NCBI RefSeq assembly: GCF_029873635.1
Contig: NC_080420.1
Coordinates: forward strand, 27,953,032 to 28,017,031
DNA from: Malania oleifera
Taxonomy: Eukaryota; Streptophyta; Magnoliopsida; Santalales; Ximeniaceae
Reading direction: 5' to 3'
DNA: 64,000 nt
Below, one piece after another: positions 1 through 11,999 of this stretch. The first letter of the stretch is position 1; each line of letters opens with the position of its first letter. Under the pieces are notes generated by a model. That model was not told where the DNA came from and ran no database searches. It worked only from the letters and a program-made list of their open reading frames with translations. The position numbers and the translations under genes are program-made.

Positions 1-1337
1 ACGATGAGAATATTTATATTAAATTGAATTGAGATATACTGAAGTTCCTACTCATGCTATTAGGGAGGTATGCTCAGTGTGGAAATTGTGTTGTGAAGTT
101 CCTACTGATGTCGTTAGGGAGGTATGCTCAGTATGGAAACTATGTGTGTGTGTGTGTGAAATTCCTACTGATGCCGTTGGGGAGGTATGCTCAGTATGGA
201 GACTGTGTGTGTGTGTGAAGTTCCTACTGATGTCGTTGGGGAGGTATGCTCAGTATGGAAATTATGTGGTGAAGTTCCTACTAATACCGTTGGGGAGGTA
301 TACTCAGTATACAAATTGTGTCGTGAAGTTCCTACTGATTCCGTTTGGGAGGTATGCTCAGCATGGAAATTGTGTTGTGAAATTCCTACTGATGCCGTTG
401 GGGAGGTATGCTCAGTATGAAAATCGTAAATGTGTTGAGAATTGGAATTATGTGATCTAACGTATTATGTAAAGTACATAAATGGGAATTTATGTATACA
501 TAGATATGTAATGAGTTAAAATGGGAAATGATTATAAAAAATGAAAAAGCGTGTGTTTTATAAAATAAATAATTGAGGCGAAGTGAATCTCTCCACCTGA
601 GGGCTTACTGAGTAAGGTGAGCGCCCTGATAGGTATCAGATGTGGTCATTCCTGGCAGCATAACATGTTAGGGTAGAGGGAAGCTACCTGTATGGGCGGG
701 CAATCTTCCCTATTCTTAGGAACTTCGCAGGTAATTATGTGTGTTGGAAATGAATAAACTTGAGAAATGATTTTAAATCTTATAAAAGCTTGTATTGTAT
801 ATCTATATGATTATGAGAATGTGAATATCAGTGTATTTTCTCAGATGAAATGTTGTTTTGAAAAAAAAAAAAAATAAAGCATGTTATAACTAAACTCATA
901 TGGCCACACACTATAAATAATTTATTCCTTCTTACTGAGATGTGTTTAACCCAAATTGTCTAACTTTTTTCAAGAAACAGGGATAGACCAGGTGAGCTCT
1001 GTGATCATTGAGAGCTGGGACCCTGACACACACGGTGAGTTTCTGGACTAGGGGAGGTGTAATTCCCCTAGAGTTGATTTGTTTTGAGTCTGTTATGGTG
1101 ATGTATATAGATGTATATTGATACTCTGGGTATTGTATTCTGACTGATATGTACATACTGTCTTCCACTATTAGGTTGTATAATGAAATAATTTTTAACC
1201 CGATACCCAATGCGGGTCGGGTTGTATGAATGGTAGTAGGATTGTTGACGTGGCCGATTTGTGGATGTTGTTTATGACGAATGAATATTTATTTATTATT
1301 GTTGGAAAAAAATTTGTACGAAAATCGGAGCATCACA
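1..1337 (+). mobile_element. Ty3/gypsy LTR, 3' part, cut by the window start
   Basis: This is a diverged copy of the LTR family seen again at 56345-56968 and 62031-64000. Shared blocks occur in the same order: the motif gcttactgagtaaggtgag near 603 recurs at 63913, and cttccactattaggtt near 1162 recurs at about 56805. The LTR ends in ...CATCACA at 1337, matching ...GCGTCACA at 56968, where a primer site follows. Here the primer site is missing and a second LTR copy starts directly. The first 430 bases hold a 54-bp minisatellite not seen in the other copies. There is no coding capacity. Confidence 0.8.
41..432. repeat. 54-bp minisatellite, seven copies
   Basis: Seven copies start at 41, 95, 158, 217, 271, 325 and 379. 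The unit begins gaagttcctactgatg and contains gggaggtatgctcagtatgg. Most spacings are exactly 54 bp. The second and third units are longer (63 and 59 bp) because a TG run expanded at their ends. Since 54 is a multiple of three, frames stay open across the array, which explains the apparent proteins translated here. Confidence 0.95.
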
Positions 1338-1525
1338 GTAAATGCCCTGATACGCTTCAATTGTGACCATAGGTTGCTTGAATTATCAGAGTATAGGGGT
1401 GCTACTTGTATGGGCAAGTAATCACCTCAATCCTTAGGTATTCTCGTGGGTAAAATACCTTGCATGTGTTTGATTAGGCTTAGAAAAGGATTTTAGAAAT
1501 TATGATAACGCTATGCTAATAATGA

Positions 1526-1584
<59 letters not shown>

Positions 1585-2089
1585 ACAAATCTCATGTTGG
1601 CCACACGCTGATTTAATATATTGTGTCTTCCCTTACTAAGATGTGTCTCACTCGAATGCAAATTTATCTTTTTAAGGATCTCCACGGGATCAAGCTTAGA
1701 GAGCTCGGGATTATTGTAGTATTTTTGGTTATAGAAAGTAAAAAGGGTATAAACTTGATGATACTTTTGGGTTGTATAAATTTATGTTTTATGTTTTATG
1801 TTTTAAGTCTCTAAGTTGTGAATACTTGAAGCTGTGGCGATATGTATATATGTGAATACAGGTGAATGAATGGTTTATTTTGGAATGTACATAGATGTAG
1901 AAAACTCTGGTACTATACTTATTGAGGATTGTAGTTATGTTTTATGCTGCGTGATTGTTAATGGAACAATAGGTACTGGAAAATGGATTACGTGGCACTC
2001 GGGTCCCACCTGGCGGGTTCAGGCACCACGAAGCACGGTCTATTCAGGCATAACACACCGGACCGGGTTTACGGGTTCGGGGCATTACA
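1338..2089 (+). mobile_element. Second gypsy LTR copy, 3' part, fused to the first
   Basis: The sequence after 1337 restarts at the LTR position equivalent to about 618 of the upstream copy: both have ccctgata, then a gtggtcat or gtgaccat block, then a stretch including tatgggc. It runs to ...GGCATTACA at 2089, followed by a primer-site-like TGGTATGAAAGCC. The pair is therefore a direct repeat of about 0.75 kb in which the end of one LTR is joined to the middle of the next. A TA/TG microsatellite (1527-1579) lies inside. Confidence 0.75.
1527..1579. repeat. (TA)n(TG)n microsatellite
   Basis: About ten TA units are followed by about sixteen TG units, inside the LTR copy at 1338-2089. Confidence 0.95.
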
Positions 2090-2543
2090 ATTTGGTATGA
2101 AAGCCATGGGTTTTGGGATTTGCAAACTTAGTAATGATTTATACTAGAGTATAAGAATCAGTTATGATGAGGATACTAGATGGATAGATTAGATGTTGAA
2201 AAGTATAGGATTTTGTTTTGTAGTTTAGAGGCGGAAATATGTCGACAATTTCCTGTGATTTTTCTAAAGTAGTCGATGGCCTCAAAAAATTCACGGTAAA
2301 CCTTAAATGATTTCGTTTCTGAGCTGTGAGACTGGTCTTAAATTGAAAAGTTGGGTGTGTGTTGGATTTATATTAATGATTATGTTGAGTAGATATGATA
2401 ATGGAATTCTTATCTCTTTCTTGTCTTATTTTCTGGATGGATCCAAAAGATGAGGATGTAGAGGCTGAAGGAAGGGATGATATAGTGATTTCTAGTGAAG
2501 AGGAAATTGATACCTCCACGATGTTGCGGGGTATAGCCTGTCA
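2090..2543 (+). mobile_element. Leader and gag-start remnant of a gypsy element
   Basis: A TGGTAT(G)AAAGCC primer-site-like block at 2093-2105 follows the LTR end at 2089. The next 300 bases resemble the leaders at 4772-5125 and 56969-57344, including a degenerate version of their TTTTCC...GGAAAACC segment. An ATG at 2439 opens a reading frame starting MDPKDEDVEAEG, comparable with the MDPG... gag starts of the two larger elements. It is broken off by the LTR that begins at 2544, so this is an older element interrupted by the next one. Confidence 0.55.
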
Positions 2544-4706
2544 TGTAAAGACTCGAAGAATTATAGTAATTAAATAGTAAAATAAAAAGGGAAGGAAAGG
2601 AAAATTCCAAAAAGGACTCATAGGGTCAGGTTGACGAATATAGTGATTTTGTCGACGAATATCCTTCTAGGGATCATTAACGCGGACACGTGTCTCATCG
2701 ATGAGAATTTACCGAGATAGGTCAACGAGGAATTCGTGTTCGGTGACAAACTCGCTTTTTGGACTCGTTGACGAGGTGATGTGTCTCAACGACGAATCCA
2801 GGTTTATAAATAATCCTAAATCGTATTTTTCGGTGAGAAATTATGTAGAAAATTCCCTCTCTCTCTCTCTAAGAACCGATCCTCTCCCCTTCTCTCTACG
2901 ATTTCGGCTTCATTTTTCATCGGTTCAACAATCGAAAGCTGCCACGCTACTCCTGGGAAGATTTTCTTCAAGTCTGCTGGAGTATATCGTTGGTTAGGCC
3001 AACTTGGGCACCATTTCAAAAATTTGGGTAAGTTGAATAATTGGGTATTTTCAGTTGTGTCTGGCTTATTTGAGTTTAGATTTTAAGTTATATGGGAATA
3101 TACCGGTGTTTTGTAGAATAAAATTAGGATGTTATAATTTCAGGACTAGGGTGTTTTTGGAACCCTACAAGCATGGGTTGAGGACCCAGTGAATATTTTC
3201 AGGAGCCCAGGTAAAATATAATTTAGAAAATTTACGAGTATGTAGGCTCGAGGAAATATAGTTAATTTATTGAAATGCGTGTATATGTGTATCATTTCAA
3301 GATTTTGGGAATAGTACGCTGTGAGTGTGCGAATTAAGTTGGAGGCAAGCCTCCCAGTCAGCCAAGTAAGGGAAATATGTTATGTTAGGAAATTCAGAAA
3401 TATTATTAGTAGATTATAGTATTTGTTTATTAATATATAGGGTTAAATTATATAGTTGTACAGATTTCAGAGCATGAGTTTTATTAATTGTGTGGCCTGA
3501 GTAGATATTTGATTAGTACATAATTCGTATAGTTTTTTAGAATATCATGGTTTACAATATATAAATATATATAAAGACAAGTATATTTACCAGATAGATA
3601 TTTACTAGACAGATATTTTACAGATATTATACAGACTAGTATTTTGTAGTAATTACAGAATGTCATGCTTTCCAAGACCATAATACTCAAACATTACAGA
3701 TTATACAATCAGATATAATAGTTAGATATTACAGTCAAATATTATAGTAGTTTCATATCAAATTTATAGGAATCATGATGAAAATAGTAGGATATTTATA
3801 GAAATAGTATATACAATAGCATACCTTGATGAATCAAGTTATATTCAGTTAGTAGAGCATGGTACCGTCACTATTTTCATATCAGAGTGCAACCACATAT
3901 CTCAGATAGTATGTGGATTCCGTCAAACTGTGTCTTTGAAGAGGTTGCGGTCTTCCCAGAATTCTGGGCTAAGGAGGCCGATTTGACGAGGTAGTTACTA
4001 GTTCGGAGCTTAGGAGAGGATGCAGTTTGGCCGAAATTAGGATTGGTATAGTACAGTTGACTTACTTGGTCAGCCAACCAGGATTAAGTCCCGTCTACGG
4101 GCCGCACAATCCTATCATGAAGGGTTAAATCATGACGTATAGTTTTCCAGGGTAAAATCTCAGTTATGTATATGTATACAGATTTATAGAATATCAGTAA
4201 TATAGTATGATACTAGAAGTATGAAAATTAGAAAACTCAGATATTATAGTTATACTTTAAACTATGATAAATGTGAGTTATACCGTATATTGATTTACCA
4301 TCTTATACAGTTTCAGATATTGTCATTATTATATTTACGAAACTCAATTGCCACTCACTAGTATTAGCATATTTCCTCTTAGTGAGTGTTGTCTCATCCC
4401 AGTGGTATAACATTTTTCAGGTGATCCAGTTAGGTGAGCAGATTAGGCTCACAGATAAAGAGATCTTTTGTACTGCCCTATTTTAAAGGGTAAGTGTGTT
4501 CAAGGGAATGTATTTTTGGATTAGATGAAACTGGGGTGATGTGTAAATATGTATATATGGTTTGGAAACACTGAATTCTGGTATTGTAAATATGGATGTA
4601 TGACTTTATGTTTTCCGCTACATAGGTATGTCAATTTGTGTACAGGATTACGTCAGTGCTCATCTGGGGCCTAAGATGTCATAGCAGGTATTACAAGGGT
4701 ATCATA

Positions 4707-4737
<31 letters not shown>

Positions 4738-4771
4738 GGAAAAAAAATGGTGTAATTTTTGGGTCGTTACA
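2544..4771 (+). mobile_element. 5' LTR of the 2.5-8.6 kb gypsy element
   Basis: The LTR starts TGTAAAGACTCG and ends GGGTCGTTACA, directly before a primer site. The start resembles TGTAGAGACCTGGG at 62031. Inside are, in order, GTCGAC/GTTGAC-type motifs (about 2630-2800), a TATA box (2805), a CT tract (2856-2871), a splice-donor-like GGGTAAG near 3025, and a (TA)n run at about 4711-4737. Confidence 0.85.
2805..2871 (+). promoter_or_regulatory. LTR promoter: TATA box plus pyrimidine tract
   Basis: TATAAATAAT at 2805-2814 is followed about 40 bases later by an uninterrupted CT run at 2856-2871. The same TATA-then-CT order recurs in the gypsy LTRs near 32460, 62288 and, reversed, 17770. I infer the R region starts between the two. 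Confidence 0.6.
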
Positions 4772-4774
4772 GTT

Positions 4775-4787
4775 TGGTATCAAAGCC
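4775..4787 (+). other. Primer binding site (initiator Met tRNA type)
   Basis: TGGTATCAAAGCC lies four bases after the LTR end. It differs by one base from TGGTATCAGAGCC, the usual complement of the plant initiator Met tRNA 3' end. Confidence 0.85.
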
Positions 4788-4963
4788 TAGGTTGTTAGGT
4801 CCTACAGACTCTAGAGTATAGCGGGAAACAATACCAGAATATTGGAATGGAATCTTGAGAAGAGTGGAATAGGATAATAGTGAGATAATGTTGGGGAATT
4901 ACGATGAGAATTTAGGATTCTATTTTGCAGTTTGGAGATAGAGTTTTGGGGTGGTTTCTATGC

Positions 4964-4991
4964 TTTTCCTAGGGTGACGATTTCAGGAAAA
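4964..4991 (+). other. Conserved leader stem-loop candidate
   Basis: TTTTCC (4964-4969) and GGAAAA (4986-4991) could pair around a 16-base loop containing TAGGGTGACGA. The same block lies at 57149-57176 in the other gypsy leader. Confidence 0.4.
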
Positions 4992-5125
4992 CCATAGTAA
5001 ACTATCAACACTTTCTACTTCCATATGGTAGGGCCAAACCTTAAATTTGTTATAAGAGGTGAGGGGTATTTTAGTTAGAGTATAGTAAGGTTCGAATTCT
5101 GAGAATAATTTGGTAATATTGCAGG

Positions 5126-6180
5126 ATGGACCCAGGAGGTAGTAGCGCTCACGCTAGTGGCGACGACAGATCAGGGACTTCTGATGCAGGAGGCGAGGAC
5201 TCAGATGCTATGATACGCAGTGTGGTTCAGCAGGTTATGGCTGAGATTGCCCGAAGCTCTAGGGAGCAGAGAAGTCCATTTACAGCTCAAGGGTGCACGA
5301 TAGAATAATTTACAAGATGAACCCAATAGCATTTTTAGGAGCGGCTAATCCTATAGTTGCGGAGAACTGGATGCAGGAGATATAAAAGATTATGACGGTG
5401 CTTCACTACACCGATGAGCAAAGGGTCCTCTATGCCATGTATAAGTTGACAGGGGAGGCCGAGAGATGGTGGACGACTACTAGATTACTGAAGGAGCAGA
5501 GATCAATTCTAGTGCCGATGACCTGGGCTCGCTTCAAGGACATATTATTTGATAGATACTATCCTGCCTCAGTCAGAGAGGATAAAGTACAGAAGTTTAT
5601 GAGCTTGTCCTAAGGATCAATGACAGTCCAGCAGTATGCGGCGAAATTTATTGAGTTGTCGTGTTTCTACCCTTATATTGTTCCAGATGAAGCTAAGAAG
5701 GACAAGATGTTTGAGAGGAATTTGAAGTGAGACATTTATAGATAGGTGGCAATACTGAGGATACAGGATTTCTTATAGCTGGTTGATAGGGCCATAATAG
5801 CATAGGAGGGTTTGCCAAGAGAGACTGAGATACAGAGCTAGAAGAAGAGGGTCGCACCTTGGAGTATTCAGGTGGTATCCAGTCGAGGCCCTTGGAGAGG
5901 AGGTAGATCCAGTGGGGTCCAGAGGCAGACAATAGAGTACAATGGATTTCAAAGTGGGCAGTATTATCCCACCTGCCCCAGATGTGTATGGAGACATCTA
6001 GGTGAGTCCCGGCTGGGGGAGAATGTCTACTACCATTGTGGGAGGCCTGACCATATGGCCCAATCATGTCATGGACCACCGCTTTATACACCAGATCCCA
6101 GACCGAATCAGGGTGGTCATCAGGTACCCCGTGGAGGCCAACAGAGGAATACGACACTGACGAGGGTCTATGCATTGACG
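5126..6180 (+). pseudogene. Gypsy gag (capsid and nucleocapsid), broken
   Basis: Gag would form the particle and bind element RNA. The reading frame opens at the ATG at 5126 (MDPGGSSAHASG...). After a frameshift near 5300, capsid motifs continue (ENWMQEI, LTGEAERWW, TWARFKDILFDRYYP, and QQYAAKFIELS after a stop at 5611-5613). The zinc knuckle is at 6028-6069 and reads Y-x2-C-x4-H-x4-C: the first Cys ligand is replaced by Tyr, and the Gly before the His is Asp. At least seven in-frame stops or shifts are present, so this is a fossil. Confidence 0.88.
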
Positions 6181-6560
6181 CTAGTAGACGCCGAGACTGT
6201 TGGAGACTTTGTTACAGGTACACTTACTATATTATCATATAATGTTATTGTTTTGTTTGACATAGGTGCCACTCATTCCTATATATTGGCATGGTATGTT
6301 AAAGTAACTAGGGTAAAGGCATAGTTATAAGATGTAGAGCTGTTTGTAGTCACACCGATGGGATCTATGGTAAGGTGTAGGAAGGTACTTCGGAATTTTC
6401 TAGTAAGCATTCAGGAGAAAGTACTACCAGCTGATCTCGTGGTAATAGATATGCAGGGGTTTGATGTGATACTAGGTATGGATTGGTTGGTAGCTAATCA
6501 TGCCAACATAGATTACCATAAAAAAAAAAAAGTGATTTTTAGACCCCCTAAGTGAACAAG
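6181..6560 (+). pseudogene. Gypsy aspartic protease, broken
   Basis: This is the retropepsin domain that would cleave the gag-pol polyprotein. The active-site region reads FDIGATHSY, with the catalytic Asp at 6259-6261; the family normally has Asp-Thr-Gly, so Thr is replaced by Ile. The downstream signature DVILGMDWLVANHANIDY is preserved at about 6464-6520, followed by an A run and a stop. It sits between gag and RT as expected. The active-site change and the flanking stops argue that it is inactive. Confidence 0.85.
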
Positions 6561-6699
6561 AGTACAAATTTGTGGGTTCACGTGTGCGTGTCTCGCCACA
6601 GCTAGTGTCATCTATTCAGGTGAGGAGACTGGTATAGGATGGTTGCTAGGGATATGTTGCCCATATAAAGGAATTTCCAAAAGAAGAACTAAAACAAGT

Positions 6700-7640
6700 T
6701 GATATTTTATAGTTAGAGAATTTACAGATGTTTTTCTAGAAGAATTGCCTGGCTTACCACCAGACCGAGAGATTATATTTACCGTGGATCTACTACCAGG
6801 GTTGGCACCAATATCTAAAGCATCATATCGTATGGCTCTAGTTGAATTGAAGGAATTGAAAGATCGGTTATAGGAGTTGCTGGATAAAGGATTTATCAAG
6901 CCCAGTGTGTCGCCGTGGGGGGCCCCAATCCTATTTGGGAAAAAGAAAGATAGGACCATGAGGTTGTGTATAGATTATAGGAAGATTAAAAAAAACTGAC
7001 GGTCAAGAATAGATATCCTCTTCTCGGGATTGATGATTTATTTGATCCGCTCTAGAGGACCCAGGTCTACTCTAAAATTGACCTACGGTCAGGTTACCAT
7101 CGGGTGAAAGTTAGAGCTGAGGATATTTTGAAAATAGCATTCCGAACTAGATGTGGGCATTACGAATTTTTGGTGATGCTGTTTGGGTTGACTAATGCAC
7201 CAATAATATTTATAGATTTAATGAATTGGGAGTACCATCATTATCTGGACCAGTTTTTTTGTAGTTTTCATTGATGATATACTGGTCTACTTGAGAAGTT
7301 TTGAGGAGCACGAGAATCATCTGAGGCTGGTGTTGTAGACATTGAGAGAAAGAAAGTTGTACGCAAAATTCAAAAAATGTGAATTCTGGTTAAGGCAGGT
7401 TACTTTCCTCGTGCATGTGATCTCCGAGGAAGATATATCGGTTGACCCGAGTAAGATAGAGGCAATGGTGAGTTGGGTAAGACTAGGAAATGTTCAGGAG
7501 GTTAGAAGTTTTCTAGGGTTGGCAGGCTACTACCGACACTTCGTAAATGGTTTCTCTAGATTATCGGGTCCACTAACACGACTCACGAGGAAAAATGTGA
7601 AGTTTGATTGGACCAATGATTGTGAGTAAAGCTTCCAGGA
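6700..7640 (+). pseudogene. Gypsy reverse transcriptase, heavily frameshifted
   Basis: RT motifs are spread over several frames: a degraded version of LKELKD..LLDKGFI..SPWGAP (6840-6930), the CIDYR..N region near 6960-7000, then FIDD at 7267-7278, the family version of the YxDD catalytic motif. The open part 7342-7629 carries the thumb and connection region (KCEFW...[21 protein letters not shown]). Several indels lie between 6720 and 7340, so no continuous domain remains. Confidence 0.85.
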
Positions 7641-7653
7641 GTTAAACCAGTGG

Positions 7654-8120
7654 TTGGTTTCAGCACCGGTACTGGCTATTCCATCAGGGGAGAATGGGTT
7701 TGTGATATATAGTGATGCATCTTTGAAGGGTCTTGGATATGTGTTAATGCAGCATGGAAGAGTCATTGCCTATGCATCTAGACAGTTTAAAGAATATGAG
7801 AAGAACTATTCTGTGCATGATTTAGAATTACCTGCAGTGGTTTATGCTTTAAAATATGAAGGCATTATCTATATGATGGGAAATGCGAAATCTTCATGGA
7901 CCACAAGAGCTTAAAGTATTTATTTACTCAGAAAGAGCTGAATATGAGGCAAAGAAGGTGGCTAGAACTCATTAAGATTATGACTGCTCTATTAGTTACC
8001 ACATAGGGGAAGCGAATGTTGTAGCTGATGCTTTGAATAGAAAATCTGTGGGACCAGCACTGACAGTTATACAGGTTCAGCATCCAATCTTGATGGATCT
8101 AGAGAGACTTGGTGTAGAGT
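7654..8120 (+). pseudogene. Gypsy RNase H, broken
   Basis: This domain would degrade the RNA template during reverse transcription. The frame at 7654-7914 contains [19 protein letters not shown], with the catalytic Asp in YSDAS, and [19 protein letters not shown], typical of the gypsy RNase H. It breaks after VVYALK. The end motif is still visible downstream near 8010-8045, where ..NVVADALNRKSVG resembles the usual ADALSRK. Confidence 0.85.
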
Positions 8121-8645
8121 TGGTAAAGAGTAATCCTCAGGCCTTTATTGTCAGCTTAGTTGTGCAGCCTATGCTATATGAAAAGATTAAAGCCATTCAG
8201 GGGGATGACCCAGAATTAGCAGAGGTAAAAGCCAAAGTACATGATGGTCAGGGGGAGGAGTTCAACATTTCTGATGACAGAGTTCTGAGGTTTCGCACTA
8301 GATTATGTGTGCCTATAGACGATGATATTAGGAGAATGATTCTAGAAGAGGCTCACAGATCTCTATACACGGTTCTTCCTAGCAATACTAAATTGTATAG
8401 GGATCTACAAGAGTATTTCTAGTGGAGTGACATGAAGAGGGAGATTACCGAATTTGTGCAACAGTATTTGATGTGCTAGTAGGTTAAGGTTGAGCACTAG
8501 AGGCCAGCAAGGCAATTACAGCCACTCTTCATCCTTAAGTGGAAGTGGGACCACATATCCATGGACTTCGTCACAGGGCTACCACCAGCACCGTATAGTA
8601 AGAATGCCATCTGGGTAGTTGTTGATTGGCTAACGAAAACAGCTA
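8121..8645 (+). pseudogene. Gypsy integrase, N-terminal part only
   Basis: The integrase zinc-binding region is recognizable: LEEAHRSLYTVLPSNTKLYRDL resembles the same region of the second gypsy element (60538-60663), where the second ligand His is kept as VHPGSTK; here that His is lost. The expected C-x2-C appears as YLMC followed by a stop. The catalytic core begins with [13 protein letters not shown] and [10 protein letters not shown], then homology ends abruptly at about 8645. The rest of the core and the C-terminal domain are missing. Confidence 0.85.
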
Positions 8646-11600
8646 GTTCTAGTGAAATATTGTAATATTATATGATGTTTGAGAGTATGCACATTCATGT
8701 GCACCATCTTCACTATAAATAAAATCATTAGCTTATATCAAGCAATGTGGTATATATATATGTGTGTGTGTGTGTGTGTAAAAAGATTTTATTTAGTAAA
8801 AGCATAACACGATAGCTTGTTTATTTTGCTCGTGCCTTTTTTTTGTACCAAAGTTTCAAACAAGAATAATTTTCAAATAGTTTAGCAGAGATAACGATAG
8901 AAGATAACAATGTAAAATTATATTGAAACCTTGCTGCTACCAGCTCCAAAAGCATTTCCCTTAAATCAATATGCATTGTAGTCATTGGGGAAAATATGAA
9001 CAATCCCCTTATTTTTCTCAATAATAGAAATAAAAATTACTTATAAATGTTTTAGCTTATTCAATACCAAGTTCTTATAGAGAAAATCCAACTTATTAAG
9101 GAATTCCATATTGAGTGAACTTAGCACCATGAAAGAATAATATGCAGACTTCTATCAAGTTTTGGAAAATTTGATAGAGATCCCTTGAAATTTAACAAAA
9201 AGACATGAATTTCCCTTCAACTTTTAAAAGTCCCACATAATTAACTTCCTAGACATTTGACTTTTGGGTCAATTGTGCCCTTTCAATTCATCTATTTTTC
9301 ATTTATTTAATGTTATCCAAAATACTAAGATAATGCTAACTAGGAATTGCGTTATAAATGATTCAAATTATCATCTCAAGTTAATTTGCCTAAACTATCA
9401 GCTTGAATCAAATTGGTTTTTTTCAAGAAAATTTCCATTGCGCCCCAAAAGGTAGTTTATATTATAGGCAGGTAAGCAATCAATTTTATTCAATCCTGAT
9501 AGTTTCACTTATAAAATATCGAAGAAATTTGAGTTGAACAGGTATAAACTATCTGCTCCTCTTTAAATTCTTCCTAATAACCTCCTTTAGATGATGAAAT
9601 ACACTCTGCCATGACCTTAATTATTAGGAATTTTACATTTTTCTTAGCAGGGTAGGATGCAAAACATTTTACTATTTTTGTAAAAAATGGTTTTTCAGTT
9701 GGAACACTTTTATTATCTTATACCCAAAGACTTGCTTCCTAAAAAAGTTAAGATAATTTATACAAGGATGCCATCTCTTAGTCTTTGGCTTATCATATTA
9801 TCCAAAGGCTTACACATTAAAATGTGGATTATGTTCAAAGCATATTACGTACTTAAACTTTAAATAGTTGTTGATTATGTTCAAAGCATGTGGAGATTGT
9901 ATATTGCTTTTAGAAGCGTATTTGCCAAAAAGGTTCGGAGTTATCAATGACTCTAATTCTACTTGGTATTCTCTTATTTGGCTTATTTTTCATTAATTTG
10001 ATTGAATTTGTGATGTTAGTTTCCCTCACTTGCAATCTTATAGGTTTTATATCAAAATAATTTTATGTGATGTTCACATGTTCTAGCTAAGCATTGTCTT
10101 CTTTTTATTAACTTTTGTGGGGAAAAATAAAGTTATGAACTTTTTACATGTGTGTGAATTGATTTTGCATGCATATATCTAATAAAAATAATACTTTATG
10201 CAGAAGAAGATAGAATCTAAGATGTACGAAATAAAATGTGGCTCCACGTGCAATGCACGTTCCCCACAACACTACTAACAGGAAAAGAGTTCAATTTAAA
10301 TTGTGTACATTCAAATATAATGTTGAACAAATTTCCTTTATACAATTTTATCAACTTTTATTTGCTCTTAAATTTACTTTATTTTGCAGCATTATCATTT
10401 GTCCAGGTGTTCTAGATGTAATGTGTGTGGCACACTCAAGGTTTGCAAGGTAGCTCCTCAACCATGGAGTATAGAAAATTAGATAATGATCAACTCGATT
10501 GATATGATGTTCTAATCATTCATTTAATCCTAGTTTGATATTGTACCGCAAAATTGAGGTTGGACAAATTAACAATGTTGATATTAGATAGTAAATGATT
10601 TAGCCTCTACTTTATTGAGGTTTTATCGAATGGCTTTATTTCCTATGGTAAGGGTAACTAAGTGGGCCTTAGAGTCAAATTTTTTGGTATCAATTGCTAG
10701 CTCCTTTTTTTTTTTTTCTTTTAGTTATTAACCAAACCCTACAAAAAAAAAATAATTACTCTTCCATGCCATAGCCAAAAAGTTTGAAGTTTTAGGTTGG
10801 ATGCTCTTATGTTTCCCAGTGTAGAAGTATAACCATCTTATACCCAAGGATTACGTCTTTCAAAGGGAAAAAAATTAAAATATTTTACTCTTTACATGAG
10901 CCTTCACCTCTACACAAAAGGCACATAAAAGCTTAGTAAGATACATTAGCTAGTAGAGGTAAGCAAGACAAAGGCTAGGTCATAGTGGTGGAGTACTCTT
11001 TTAGTAGCAAAGGAAGGAAAGGAAATAATGTTTTCCATTAAAAAAAAAAAAAAAAACATTATCTTATGGACATATTTTTTTTCTAGGATAAAAGTGCATG
11101 CCAAATTGAACAGTTAAGGGAGACAAAGGAATGATTTATAAGAGATATAGTAGATCTATGTAATTAATATCACTCGTGTTATTCAAGGTAGGGAGCACTC
11201 ACTGTTAAGAGTGGTATGATTTTCAAAAAAGGATCTTGAATGCCAGATGACTCCCTAAAATTATTAACTAAAATGCTAACTTGACCGCAAACAAGTCAAG
11301 CAAGACTATCCTAAAGAACTTTATCCCCATGTACACCTTCTAAGGTCACTATTTACCGAGTAGCATATAGTACTTTCACATGACTATCAATACATTCAAT
11401 GGAAGAACATGCTTTTTGCTTAACGCCTTTATCCATTACAGAATAAGTTGAGTGAGAAGGCCTTTAGAGCCACCATCACCATAATGAAGTACTAATATGG
11501 TTTGTTTTCGTAATGGTTTAGGAGGAAGGAAATAGTCAAAAGGTAAAGAAAAATGGGTACAACTAGGAAAGAACAAAGTGAAAAGGATGAAAAGATCTAA

Positions 11601-11999
11601 GAACGTACCTAGATGATCATCAAAAAAGAGTTAATCGACAACAACAATAACAGGGGAACAAACTTAGGGATGAATTAAGCTCAAAAAAGTTCCAAACCTT
11701 GAACAATATTAAAATATTCGAGGGCAAGAAAGATGAAAAATTATCTTACAATATGTTTCAATATGAAACAAAAATATGACTTAGATTAAGCAAGTACACC
11801 TCACTTAGTTTCATTTTCTCCAACTAACCAATTGGACATATGTAGACATGTTAGGCCACAAGAACATAACTATTTTAGGATATATAGAGGGGAATACTAA
11901 ATGTGTTGCCTATACATGTTCATTAGTCACTTTTTCAGTAAACATGTCTGATCAATTGTTGACCATTGAAGCCAATGAATCCATGAAAGTTAGAAAAGG
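8646..11999. other. AT-rich stretch with no recognizable gene
   Basis: I find no reading frame with family motifs on either strand. The stretch holds a TA/TG microsatellite at 8751-8780, poly-T near 10707-10720 and poly-A near 11041-11057. The longest frames are short and lack domain signatures. It may be old, unrecognizable repeat or low-copy intergenic DNA. Confidence 0.5.

Larger units (their letters stand above)
2544..8645 (+). mobile_element. Decayed Ty3/gypsy retrotransposon, 3'-truncated
   Basis: The order is 5' LTR (2544-4771), primer site (4775-4787), leader, gag, protease, RT, RNase H and start of integrase, the standard Ty3/gypsy order. The C-terminal part of integrase, the polypurine tract and the 3' LTR are absent: homology stops just after the first integrase catalytic Asp region ([10 protein letters not shown]), at about 8645. 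Many stops and frameshifts interrupt every domain, so it cannot move by itself. Its closest relative in the window is the element at 56345-64000. Confidence 0.9.

Noticed and set aside
29..460. Open frames of 143 and 77 codons
   Set aside because: Both run through the 54-bp minisatellite; the repeated VCSVWKL and EVPTD words are translation of the repeat unit, with no start context or codon preference.
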